DNA from: Pseudomonas brenneri
Lineage (GTDB): Bacteria; Pseudomonadota; Gammaproteobacteria; Pseudomonadales; Pseudomonadaceae
Reading direction: 5' to 3'
Assembly: GCF_007858285.1 (NCBI RefSeq)
Contig: NZ_VFIL01000004.1
Span: forward strand, 124,001 to 188,000
DNA length: 64,000 nt
The translations under genes and the position numbers were made by a program. The notes below the pieces were generated by a model that was not told where the DNA came from, did not search any database, and saw nothing but the letters and a program-made list of their open reading frames with translations. Of this stretch, positions 35,646 to 43,432 are shown one piece after another; positions within the stretch are counted from its first letter, which is position 1; each line of letters opens with the position of its first letter.

Positions 35646-37334
35646 TCAGAAGCGCGTATTCAGTTCCAGTTGCATCACGTCGACTTCAAACGGCGCGCCA
35701 TACACTTCTGATGCGCTCAACCAACGGGCGCTGGCGTAGATGTTCTTGTCGATACCGTAGTTGCCGCCAATGAAATAGCCCTTGGCGTTGGTGCCACCGA
35801 GGTGGAACGACGAGTCGTTGAAACCGTCCGGCAAGGCATCTGGCTGGATGTACTTGTAGCCGGCCAACAGGTTCCAGTCGCCGGCCTTTTTCATCTCCAG
35901 CGCGCTGCCGAGGGTGAACTGCACCATCAGCGCATTGCCGCCACTTTCAAACTGGCCCTTGCTGTTGATGTTGTTGACGATCTCGCCTTCGCTGCGCTTG
36001 AGCATTTCGCCCTTGTCGTAGGCCAGGTTGTGAATGAAGTTGGCCTGGCTGCGCAGCTTGAAGTCTTGCGGCAGCTCGCTGTCCCACACCAGGTTCAGGT
36101 CCAGGACATCGAACTTGGAGGCCAGACCCACGTACTGTGGCTGCGGGGTCAGGCCCGGAGTCGCCGGGTTGGCGTTGATATTGCGCAGCAGGAACACGCT
36201 GTTGCCCTTTTGCATAAAGGCCACGCGCGAACCGTCGGTGTCGCAACCCGGCGCACCGGCCCACGGCGAGCAAGGGCTGGAGCGCTGACCTTCGATGTCG
36301 TCGAAGCGGTAATAGGCCAACGCGCCCTTGAGGCTGTTGCTGCGGTTGATCTTCCAGTTGGCGCCGATCTGCCCGCCGAACAGCCATTTGGTGTCGCTGT
36401 CTTCCTTGTCGAAACCGTTGCTGCTGGCCGTGTCGGAGGTGTACTCCACCGGGAACGCGCCGATCGTGCCGAACAGGCCCCACTCGTTGTTGAGGCTGTG
36501 GTTGAAGATCGCCGCCACACCGTCGAAGTTGAGGTCGTTGGAGTACATCATGTCGGTGGAATAGAACGGGTTGGCGATCCGCCCGCCGGTCAGGGTCAGG
36601 TCCTGGGTGGCCTTCCAGGTCAGGTAGCCCTGGTCGAGCCAGATGTCTTTCTTGCCAAAGCCGCCGCCCAGGGTCTGGGTGGTGGACACCGGGTTGTTGT
36701 CGGAGCCAGTGCCGATGCGGATACCGGCAGTCCACTCGGGCGAAATGATTGCCTTCATGCCCAGGCGCGCGCGCAGGCGGAACAGGTTCTCGCGGTCCTC
36801 GCGGGTGTTGAGCAACGGCGGCAGGCGGGTGTTGGTGTCTTTATTGACGTCGTAGGGGCCGTTCTCGTTGAGCTTGGCGTAGTCGACGATTTCGTTGCTG
36901 TTATTGCCCGAGAAAAACCGCGATTCGTCGCGCAGGCGAATGTCACCGTCAAAGCTGATGCGCGATACCCAATCCGGGAAGGTGTTGGGCTGCGCCCAAT
37001 TCTCTTGCTTGGCGGTGGCCATGACTTCGGCCTTGACCTGGTCGCGGATCTGATCACGCACCGCCGCCGGCACATACTGCACCCGCACATCCCCGGGTGC
37101 CGCCGCAGGCCCGGCGGCCACTGCCGTCTGGCGCGCCTGCACTGCCTCTTTCTCGGCCTGGGCGATCAGCCCATCGGCCTGTTCTTGCTTGAGCACGCCT
37201 TGCTGCACCAGCAGGCGGATCAGGTTGATCGTGGCGTTTTCCGAGGGCGCGACCGGGGCGGCCGTTGCCTGGCCAACCAGGGTCGCGATGACCATGCCGA
37301 CCGCCAGGGTCAATCGATTCACGTGGGAAATCAT
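35646..37334 (-). CDS. Putative outer-membrane porin of the pdt locus
   Basis: A 562-residue protein with a signal peptide (to GQATAA-PV), a short helical N-terminal module (NLIRLLVQQGVLKQEQADGLIAQAEKEA) and a beta-rich barrel of alternating pattern ending in Phe (LQLELNTRF). This layout is that of the Porin_5-type putative porins. The ATG of MISHVN is placed 10 nt after AGGAG; a GTG two codons upstream is possible. Standing between tonB and the coiled-coil gene, it may be the outer-membrane partner of the dedicated TonB system even though it lacks a plug domain. Confidence 0.75.
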   Translation of the reverse strand: MISHVNRLTLAVGMVIATLVGQATAAPVAPSENATINLIRLLVQQGVLKQEQADGLIAQAEKEAVQARQTAVAAGPAAAPGDVRVQYVPAAVRDQIRDQVKAEVMATAKQENWAQPNTFPDWVSRISFDGDIRLRDESRFFSGNNSNEIVDYAKLNENGPYDVNKDTNTRLPPLLNTREDRENLFRLRARLGMKAIISPEWTAGIRIGTGSDNNPVSTTQTLGGGFGKKDIWLDQGYLTWKATQDLTLTGGRIANPFYSTDMMYSNDLNFDGVAAIFNHSLNNEWGLFGTIGAFPVEYTSDTASSNGFDKEDSDTKWLFGGQIGANWKINRSNSLKGALAYYRFDDIEGQRSSPCSPWAGAPGCDTDGSRVAFMQKGNSVFLLRNINANPATPGLTPQPQYVGLASKFDVLDLNLVWDSELPQDFKLRSQANFIHNLAYDKGEMLKRSEGEIVNNINSKGQFESGGNALMVQFTLGSALEMKKAGDWNLLAGYKYIQPDALPDGFNDSSFHLGGTNAKGYFIGGNYGIDKNIYASARWLSASEVYGAPFEVDVMQLELNTRF

Positions 37335-37374
37335 CTGCACACAACTCCTGTAGAAAACTGCAAAAAAGGTTCAC

Positions 37375-38085
37375 TCACTCCGGGCGTCGGCCCTTGAGGG
37401 ACAGGCGCACCGGCAAGGTCAGGGAGGCCGGTGTGCGTTCTTTCAAACGAGGCGTGGCCCGCAGCGCCGCCAGCACCTGGGCATCGGTGTCGGCATCGCC
37501 GCTGGACTGGGCCAGCTCCACCCGCGTCACCTCGCCATCGCCGCTCAACCACAAGTCGGCCTGCACCGCATAGGCCTTCTTGCGCAACTGCGGGTCTTCA
37601 CGTAGCAGGCGCTGGAACACCCCGACCAGGTACTGCTTGAACGTTCCCGTGCCCAGGCCGCCCGCGCCTGACCCAGCCATGCCGCCACCCTTGCCGGCGC
37701 CAACGTTGAAACCGTCGTTACCGGCCTGGGCATCGCCGTCGATCTGCATCGGGTTGGCCAAGTCGTCGGCGGGACTGGGCGGTGCCTGCTCTTCGGGCTT
37801 GACCTCTTGCGGCGCAGGGGTTGGCTCGGGTTCGGGGATTTTTTCCTCGACCTGGGGCTCGGGCTCCTTGGGCGGTTCCGGCGGCGGTGGCGGTGGCGGT
37901 GGTGGCGGCAGCGGGATAATCATCGGTACCTTGGGCGCTTCGCGGCGCACGCCACTCATGTCATTGGCCCACTGCCACAAAAACCACGCGGCCACGGCGC
38001 CCACCAGCAGGCCCGCGCCCCACTTCAGCGGGCGCAGCGGCGACTTTTTCACGGGCGTGGGCGGGATTGGCACTTGTGCGGTCAT
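37375..38085 (-). CDS. tonB: TonB-type energy transducer
   Basis: A 236-residue protein with one N-terminal membrane span (LLVGAVAAWFLWQW), a Pro/Glu-rich spacer that begins with ten consecutive prolines (residues 60-69), a Gly-rich linker (GAGKGGGMAGSGAGGLGTG) and a TonB-like C-terminal domain (YLVGVFQRLLREDPQLRKKA, ADLWLSGDGEVTRVELAQSS). It transmits proton-motive energy from ExbB-ExbD to an outer-membrane protein. It overlaps exbD by 4 bp. The periplasm-spanning part is normal in length for TonB. Confidence 0.82.
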   Translation of the reverse strand: MTAQVPIPPTPVKKSPLRPLKWGAGLLVGAVAAWFLWQWANDMSGVRREAPKVPMIIPLPPPPPPPPPPEPPKEPEPQVEEKIPEPEPTPAPQEVKPEEQAPPSPADDLANPMQIDGDAQAGNDGFNVGAGKGGGMAGSGAGGLGTGTFKQYLVGVFQRLLREDPQLRKKAYAVQADLWLSGDGEVTRVELAQSSGDADTDAQVLAALRATPRLKERTPASLTLPVRLSLKGRRPE

Positions 38086-38501
38086 GACGGTTTTCCGGTG
38101 ACCAGGCCAACCTGGGACAGCTCCAGGCGGCGCAACAGATCGAGCACCTCAATGACCTTCTGGTACTGCACCGTGGCGTCGCCGCGCACAATCACCGGGA
38201 ACTCGGGGTTCAGGGCCTTCTCGATGCGCAGGCGCTCTTCCAGTTCACCCAGGGTCACCGGGTAAGCGTCGAGGAACACCTGGCCGCCGTCGTTGACCGA
38301 GATCGCCTTGGTCTTGGCCTCGGACAACGACACCGAGGCGCTGGCCTTGGGCAAGTGGATCTGGATCCCCGAGACCTGGGCCGTGGCCGTGAGGATAAAC
38401 ATCACCAGCACCACCATCAGCACGTCCACCAGGGGCGTGATGTTGATGCTGTCGACGGCGGCGTCTTCTTCATCATCGTGGGAGGCATTCACAGAAGCCA
38501 T
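38082..38501 (-). CDS. exbD: ExbD-type proton channel subunit
   Basis: A 139-residue protein with one membrane span that contains the essential Asp (D26 in NITPLVDVLMVVLVMFI) and a periplasmic ExbD/TolR domain (IQIHLPKASASVSLSEAK, VFLDAYPVTLGELEERL, VIVRGDATVQYQKVIEVLDLL). It works with the ExbB homologue encoded 11 bp upstream in the operon. Confidence 0.88.
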   Translation of the reverse strand: MASVNASHDDEEDAAVDSINITPLVDVLMVVLVMFILTATAQVSGIQIHLPKASASVSLSEAKTKAISVNDGGQVFLDAYPVTLGELEERLRIEKALNPEFPVIVRGDATVQYQKVIEVLDLLRRLELSQVGLVTGKPS

Positions 38502-38512
38502 GCGGGTTCTCC

Positions 38513-40312
38513 TCAGGCCGGTACGTGGGCGGGCTGGACGCGCCGATGCGCGGCCTCGCTGGACTGGCTCTCGCCGTGCATCTCCGCCAGGCGAGTGATG
38601 AACTCATCGACGAACACGCGCATGTCGGCGCTGACTTCCTTGTTGCGCGTGATCAGGCGGTTGTAGCCAAACAGCGCGGGGATCGCGACGAACAGGCCCA
38701 TGGCCGTGGCCAGCAAGGCGGCGGCCATGCCCGGGGCGATCGCATTGATGTTGACGTCACCGGCCATGGCCGTGCCGAGGAACACCACCATGATCCCCAG
38801 GACCGTGCCGAGCAGGCCGATGTATGGGCCGCCGGCGATAGCGTTGGACAAGGTCGAGAGCTTGGCGCTGAGTTGCTGGTTTTCCCGGGTGCGCACGCCG
38901 TCCATGGAGCAACGGATGGCTTCGATGGTGGCCGCCGACACCGAACTGGTGTCGGCGCCCTGGGCGCGGCGGGTGCGGATTTCCTGGACTGCAACGCGGT
39001 ACAGGCGCCAGAGCGACGAGTGGGTCAGGCGCTCGGCCAGGAGCTGGTCGTCGTAATACATTTCCAGGCGGGTGCCGATCTGCGCGAACTGCTCGCGGAA
39101 TACCTCGTTGGCACTGCTGACGCGACTGACCATGCGGTTCTTGCGGATCATGATGACCCACGACTGGAACATCATCGCCACCAGCACCAGGATGATCACC
39201 CAGGCATCGATCGGCACAGCCTTGAGCAAAAAGCCCAGGCTGCCGAAACCGAAGCCTGACTGTTCTTCGTCCACGCCATAGGCCAGCAGTTTCGACTCGG
39301 AACCCTGGGCACTGGCATCGGCCAGCAACACCCCCGCCGCACGCGCCACCTTGGACAGGCGCAGTTCATCCATCGCCCCGGTAAATGGCAGCAAGCCGCT
39401 GGTGGATTGCGGCAGGTCGGCACCGATGGCCAGTTGTGAGTTGAACGCCGGCATCGCCTGCGCCAGGCTCGCGGTTTCACGGCCGTTGACGTACAGCGTC
39501 ACGCTATTGCCGGCGGCGGTAAACGCCAGGTGTTGCCATTGGCCGGGGTTCAGCGGCTGGGTCGACACCGCGCGCTGGCCGTCGATCTCGATAAACGGCG
39601 TGCCCTGGTTCAAGCCCAGCAGCAGGTTGGCGGTGCCTTCGCGCCGGGCCAGCACCACTTGCTCACCGCCGGCCTGATCCAGGCGCAGCCAGGCGCTGAA
39701 GGTAAAGGCACCGTTGGCGGTGTGCTGCAACGATGGGCTGGCCGGCAACAGCAAGGGCTGGCCGCTGAACTGCAAGGCCCGCCCGATCACGCCGTCGATG
39801 CTCGCGCCGGTGGCGTTCAGCGCGGTGTTGCCATAAGCCGTGGTGTCACGGGCCGGGGTGCCGTTGGCGCCATCGAAATGGTAAAGCGCGGTGTAGCTCG
39901 GATCGAACGTCAATTGGCCGTTGCCGGTCGCCGGGGCCTTCTCGTTGCCGTAGTACATCCACAGGTCCTGGCGCTGGCCGCCTTCGACCTTGGGCATGTC
40001 GACCCAGATCAGTGCCATGCCCATCAGTGGGTCAAAGCTTTCGATCTGGTGGTTGAACACGGTCTTGTCATCGACGCTGACAAAGCGCAGGTCGGCGCCG
40101 TCTTCCTTGACCCCGTCGAAGGTGAAGTTGCCGGTGTGCAGGCGCACCAGCAACGCGGTGCGGCCCAGCGCCTGATTGATCGCGGCACCTTGGGGGGTGG
40201 TGTCCACCGAAATCTGCTTGCGGTAATGCCAGTCGTCCTGCCACCAGGCATGGGCGGTGGCCGGGAGCGCGAAGCCCAGGCAGATCAACAGGCTCAGAAA
40301 TAGGCGTTGCAT
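38513..40312 (-). CDS. ExbB/TolQ-type channel fused to periplasmic DUF2341 and LamG-like domains
   Basis: A 599-residue fusion. It starts with a signal peptide (MQRLFLSLLICLGFALPATAHA). A DUF2341-type domain follows at about 22-130 (WWQDDWHYRKQISVDTT, GADLRFVSVDD, LWMYYGN). Next is a concanavalin-A/LamG-like domain at about 130-345 (YTALYHFDGANGT, AFTFSAWLRLD, WQHLAFTAAGNSVTLYVNG, GAMDELRLSKVA). After a transmembrane segment near 365-385 comes the ExbB/TolQ core (GGPYIGLLGTVLGIMVVFLG, AALLATAMGLFVAIPALFGYN). Ordinary ExbB has no such sensor or lectin-like head. The fusion implies that proton flow, or complex assembly, is tied to binding something in the periplasm, perhaps glycan or the exoprotein. 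Confidence 0.85.
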   Translation of the reverse strand: MQRLFLSLLICLGFALPATAHAWWQDDWHYRKQISVDTTPQGAAINQALGRTALLVRLHTGNFTFDGVKEDGADLRFVSVDDKTVFNHQIESFDPLMGMALIWVDMPKVEGGQRQDLWMYYGNEKAPATGNGQLTFDPSYTALYHFDGANGTPARDTTAYGNTALNATGASIDGVIGRALQFSGQPLLLPASPSLQHTANGAFTFSAWLRLDQAGGEQVVLARREGTANLLLGLNQGTPFIEIDGQRAVSTQPLNPGQWQHLAFTAAGNSVTLYVNGRETASLAQAMPAFNSQLAIGADLPQSTSGLLPFTGAMDELRLSKVARAAGVLLADASAQGSESKLLAYGVDEEQSGFGFGSLGFLLKAVPIDAWVIILVLVAMMFQSWVIMIRKNRMVSRVSSANEVFREQFAQIGTRLEMYYDDQLLAERLTHSSLWRLYRVAVQEIRTRRAQGADTSSVSAATIEAIRCSMDGVRTRENQQLSAKLSTLSNAIAGGPYIGLLGTVLGIMVVFLGTAMAGDVNINAIAPGMAAALLATAMGLFVAIPALFGYNRLITRNKEVSADMRVFVDEFITRLAEMHGESQSSEAAHRRVQPAHVPA

Positions 40313-40337
40313 GTGAAGGGTTCTCCGGAAAAAAGGG

Positions 40338-41921
40338 TCAGAAAGTCGTCTGCACACTGAAGTGCAGTCGCGAGTCCTGTTTCTGGGTGTTTGGTCCATC
40401 GAGCAGCGGGTAGCCCCAATCCAGGCTGCCGGACAACCACTTGCTCAAACTGGCGCGGGTACCGAGGCCGACGCTGGCCAGGCTGTATTCGTCTTCCTGC
40501 TCGGGCAACGGGTCGTGCAGGCGCAGGCGCGCACCTTCGGCAAAGGCGTAGAAACGCCATTCCTGCACATAGCTGCCGAGGAACTTGGCCAGGGACGGCG
40601 TGCGCAGTTCCTGGGAGAGTAAGTAGCCCTCATCCCCGGTGCGCTCGGCGGCCAGGTAGCCACGGATCGAGGTGGCACCGCCGGCGGAGTACTGCTCGTT
40701 GGACACCAGCGGCCCGGAGGCCAGTTGGAAGGCGGTCTTGGTCGCCGACTGCCAGTCGCCGGTGAAGGTGTAGGTGTAATTCAGGTCGCCCTTGAGCACG
40801 GCAAAACTGGGGCTGGCCTGGTCGCGCTTGTACTGGAACTCTTCGGCGTCGCTGCCGTAGCCAAAAAACGCACGGGTGCCGACCACCAGGTTCAGGCCCA
40901 GGCCCAGTTGCGCCTGCTCGGTATAGCGGTAGCCGTTGTAGCCGAAGGTCAATGGCGCGTACTTCAGCGGGATCTGGTCGCGACTGCCGCCAAACTGCAT
41001 CTGCTCGTCGAAGTCCTTGAAGTCCACTCCCACCGACAACGAATTGGCCCAACTGCCCGTGGCCGGCAGGTTGTAGATCGCCGAGACGCCGTAGGAGTGG
41101 CCCTTGCCCAACACGTTGCTGCCGCCAATCGTGGCGATATTGCTGTCGGACTGGTAACCGGAGAACTGCAAGGTCCAACGCTCGTTGAGCGGTGCGCTGT
41201 AGGAACCCGACCAGACCTTGGCGTTTTCACTGTCCTGGGGCGCCGTGAAAAAGGTCAGGGACACGCTGTGCCCCAGTTGCCAGAGGTTGTCGTAACCCAG
41301 GGTCGCGACGCTGCGCAGTTTCTCGGTGTCGGCGCTGTAGTCGTTGTTCAAGCCGAGGCTGGCGTGCCAGGGATTCTGGTCTTCGACCTGCAGATCCACA
41401 TCCATGGTGCCGGGGCGCTGGCCCTCACGCACCAACGGCGTGACCTGGCGCCCTGCCCCGCGATTCAAGCCCGCCAGCTGAGTCTGTACAGTGGCGAAAT
41501 CCGGCACTGCACCCTCCTTCAGTGCTGGCACCTCTTCGCGGATTTCCACCGGCGAATAGTGCTTGGCCCCCACCACTCGCACACGGCCGACCTTGGTCTC
41601 GCTGACTTGCAGGTAGACGATGCCGTCATCGACCTTCTGCTCGGGCAATTCGACAAACACCGACTGATAACCACGTGCCTGGTAGATCTTCTGCAGGGCA
41701 TCGCGGGCACCCTCGATGTCGACCAGGGTCTTTTGCGGGCCGAGGAACGGGTACACCGCCTCCTCGATGGCCCGGGCGTCGAGCACGGTATTGCCGCGCA
41801 CGAAGTACTCATTGACGTCCACCCGGCGCACCGCGGCCTCTTCCTCAGCCCACACCGGCGGCGCCAGCGCCCCCAGCGTCAGGCAACACAGTGCCAACGT
41901 TGATTTGAACAGATGCGTCAC
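40338..41921 (-). CDS. pdtB: TpsB outer-membrane transporter of two-partner secretion, PdtB-like
   Basis: A 527-residue FhaC/ShlB-type transporter. It has a signal peptide (HLFKSTLALCCLTLGALAPPVWA), two POTRA domains (VRRVDVNEYFVRGNTVLD, and VRVVGAKHYSPVEIREEVPAL), and a 16-strand barrel with the secretion-pore motif ATSIRGYLAAE and a final Phe (FSVQTTF). It moves its TpsA partner across the outer membrane. The GTG chosen follows AGGGGGC; a TTG at 41987 overlapping the phdA stop (TTGA) would give 22 more residues before the signal peptide. The partner is very likely the giant exoprotein at 49.8-62.1 kb. Confidence 0.85.
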   Translation of the reverse strand: MTHLFKSTLALCCLTLGALAPPVWAEEEAAVRRVDVNEYFVRGNTVLDARAIEEAVYPFLGPQKTLVDIEGARDALQKIYQARGYQSVFVELPEQKVDDGIVYLQVSETKVGRVRVVGAKHYSPVEIREEVPALKEGAVPDFATVQTQLAGLNRGAGRQVTPLVREGQRPGTMDVDLQVEDQNPWHASLGLNNDYSADTEKLRSVATLGYDNLWQLGHSVSLTFFTAPQDSENAKVWSGSYSAPLNERWTLQFSGYQSDSNIATIGGSNVLGKGHSYGVSAIYNLPATGSWANSLSVGVDFKDFDEQMQFGGSRDQIPLKYAPLTFGYNGYRYTEQAQLGLGLNLVVGTRAFFGYGSDAEEFQYKRDQASPSFAVLKGDLNYTYTFTGDWQSATKTAFQLASGPLVSNEQYSAGGATSIRGYLAAERTGDEGYLLSQELRTPSLAKFLGSYVQEWRFYAFAEGARLRLHDPLPEQEDEYSLASVGLGTRASLSKWLSGSLDWGYPLLDGPNTQKQDSRLHFSVQTTF

Positions 41922-41983
41922 ACCGCCCCCTGGATTACTGAAGTTATTGGCCTTCACTGTTGTTGGCACAGCGTTTGGCCTGC

Positions 41984-42595
41984 TCAATTGCTGGATGTCG
42001 AGGTATTGGCATGCCGTGCCAGCCAGGTGTGCAGCAGCGCGAAGTTCAAGGAGAACTCCGGCATGTGCAGCAAGGCGCCACAGAACACTTCACCGATGAT
42101 TTTCTGGATCAACTGCACTGCCCGTGGGTTGCCCAGGAGCGTGGCGATATCGCGTTGCAGGATGTGGATGCCCCAGACCCGTTGGGTCAGGTCCAGGCCG
42201 ACGAACCAGCGAAACAGCAGGTTGTAGTTGAGCTGCTCATGCAGTTGCTGTTCGCTGGGTACCGAATAGAGCAGTTGCAGCAACAGGATCTGCAACACCG
42301 TACGCGGGGCGATGAGCATGCCGGGCTCGGCATTCAGGGCCTGGAGCAAGTCGCGGTGCTGGTCGAGCACCTCGTCGATCTGCGGGCGCAGCAACACCAG
42401 GGAGTGACCGGCGGGTATGTAGCTGGACACTTCTTTCAAGGCGCCCTGCCAGTCCTCCTGGGACACGATCCAGACCCAGGGCGCGCCATAGCGATAGACC
42501 GAAACCGGCTTCTTGCGCGCGGCTTCGACGATCTTTGACAGGCGCTGGTCGAGCTCCTGCATGCCTACTTTCGAGTAGCGTTCCATAGTTCCCAT
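41984..42595 (-). CDS. phdA: PhdA-like protein: Phd-type N-terminus fused to a transposase-like domain
   Basis: A 203-residue protein. Residues 1-60 look like a Phd/YefM antitoxin (MERYSKVGMQELDQRLSKIV, KKPVSVYRYGAPWVWIVSQEDW). Residues about 90-165 closely resemble the N-terminal DUF772 domain of IS1182/IS5-type transposases (LLLQLLYSVPSEQQLHEQLNYN, LLFRWFVGLDLTQRVWG). No catalytic DDE part or terminal repeats are seen, so this is not an insertion sequence. The same protein (PhdA) stands beside pdtB in P. aeruginosa, to my recollection. The ATG lies 8 nt after AGGAG. It is the first gene of the operon and could bind DNA as its regulator. Confidence 0.75.
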   Translation of the reverse strand: MGTMERYSKVGMQELDQRLSKIVEAARKKPVSVYRYGAPWVWIVSQEDWQGALKEVSSYIPAGHSLVLLRPQIDEVLDQHRDLLQALNAEPGMLIAPRTVLQILLLQLLYSVPSEQQLHEQLNYNLLFRWFVGLDLTQRVWGIHILQRDIATLLGNPRAVQLIQKIIGEVFCGALLHMPEFSLNFALLHTWLARHANTSTSSN

Positions 42596-42671
42596 CCGCC
42601 CCACTCCTGGCCTGTTTCGCGTGCTTGAGCGCGTTACATAGGCAAGACGGGGGGACGGGGGAGCTACCGAA

Positions 42672-42686
42672 CTTTTGTCACAAAAG
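42672..42686. promoter_or_regulatory. Palindrome upstream of phdA-pdtB, candidate operator
   Basis: CTTTTG-TCA-CAAAAG is a perfect 6+6 dyad about 80 bp before the phdA start, in the promoter region of the pdt operon. The regulator is unknown; PhdA or the LysR-like protein are candidates. Confidence 0.35.
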
Positions 42687-42708
42687 CTTCACTCTTTGAC
42701 GCCCCCTG

Positions 42709-42808
42709 TGTAGGAGCCGGCTTGCCGGCGAAGGTCGTCAACGATAATGCGGGGGGCCTGACGGAACGTGGTGATCTTGCGTTTTTCGCGAGCAAGCTCG
42801 CTCCTATA
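42709..42808. repeat. Paired REP elements at the left border of the tyrosinase block
   Basis: tgtaggagccggcttgccgg and a second unit gcgagcaagctcgctcctat are inverted about 50 bp apart; the right one runs over the stop codon of the Lrp gene. The two units differ in their cores. Confidence 0.7.
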
Positions 42809-43283
42809 GATGCTGCACGCCCTGCAACGGCAATTCATAAGACTTCTTCACCGTGCGCACCACCAACGTCGATGAATACGTGCGAATCGGAATGTCCTGG
42901 TAAGTATCGAGAAACCGATAGATGTATTCGGTGTACTCCGTGGCATCGCGAAACTTGGCCACCATCACAAAATCAAACTCCCCGGTCATCAGGTAACAGT
43001 CCTGGATCTCCGGGTGACTGGCCAGGATGTGCTGCATCTTGCGATCAATGTCGTTGCTGTCCTTGTCGAGCTTGATCAAAAAGAACGCGGTGACCTGGAT
43101 CCCCAGCTTTTTTTCATCCAACACCGCGACTTTCGCCTTGATGATTCCTGCACTCTCCAACCGCCGGATGCGCCGGTAACAACTGGTCGAGGACAGCCCC
43201 ACGCTGTCGCTGAGCAGGTCCAGGCTCTGGGTGCAATCCTTCTGCAATTTGCCGAGAATTTTCAAATCCATGGCGTCTGTCAT
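42804..43283 (-). CDS. Lrp/AsnC-family regulator, divergent from the tyrosinase operon
   Basis: A 159-residue regulator with an N-terminal helix-turn-helix (LDLLSDSVGLSSTSCYRRIRRLESAGII) and the C-terminal RAM ligand domain (VTAFFLIKLDKD, DCYLMTGEFDFVMVAKFRD). Lrp-type proteins sense amino acids. Its gene diverges from the tyrosinase operon with a 149-bp gap, so tyrosine or another aromatic amino acid may be the signal. A CACTG-CA-CAGTG dyad at 43351-43362 is a candidate site. Confidence 0.85.
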   Translation of the reverse strand: MTDAMDLKILGKLQKDCTQSLDLLSDSVGLSSTSCYRRIRRLESAGIIKAKVAVLDEKKLGIQVTAFFLIKLDKDSNDIDRKMQHILASHPEIQDCYLMTGEFDFVMVAKFRDATEYTEYIYRFLDTYQDIPIRTYSSTLVVRTVKKSYELPLQGVQHL

Positions 43284-43350
43284 TATTTCCACTTCTTCCT
43301 TGAGAAAACTGCAATGAATCCGCCGTAACCGCCGACCAATTTGCACAAAT

Positions 43351-43362
43351 CACTGCACAGTG
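43351..43362. promoter_or_regulatory. Dyad between the Lrp gene and the tyrosinase operon
   Basis: CACTG and CAGTG flank a 2-bp centre, 71 bp upstream of the tyrosinase ATG. It is short, so chance is possible. Confidence 0.3.
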
Positions 43363-43432
43363 GCCCGTTACTATCAAATCCAGCTTAGCAGCCCCGGCAG
43401 ATCCAGCATGGGGGCTGCATGAGAGGGATCCT

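Noticed and set aside
41984..42595. Insertion sequence, because of the transposase-like domain
   Set aside because: No catalytic DDE region, no terminal inverted repeats and no target duplication are visible; the reading frame is intact and set in an operon.
42672..42700. Pho-box-like match ttgtcac-aaaa-gcttcac upstream of phdA
   Set aside because: Only the first half fits, and its orientation points away from the pdt operon. The stronger feature there is the CTTTTG-CAAAAG dyad.
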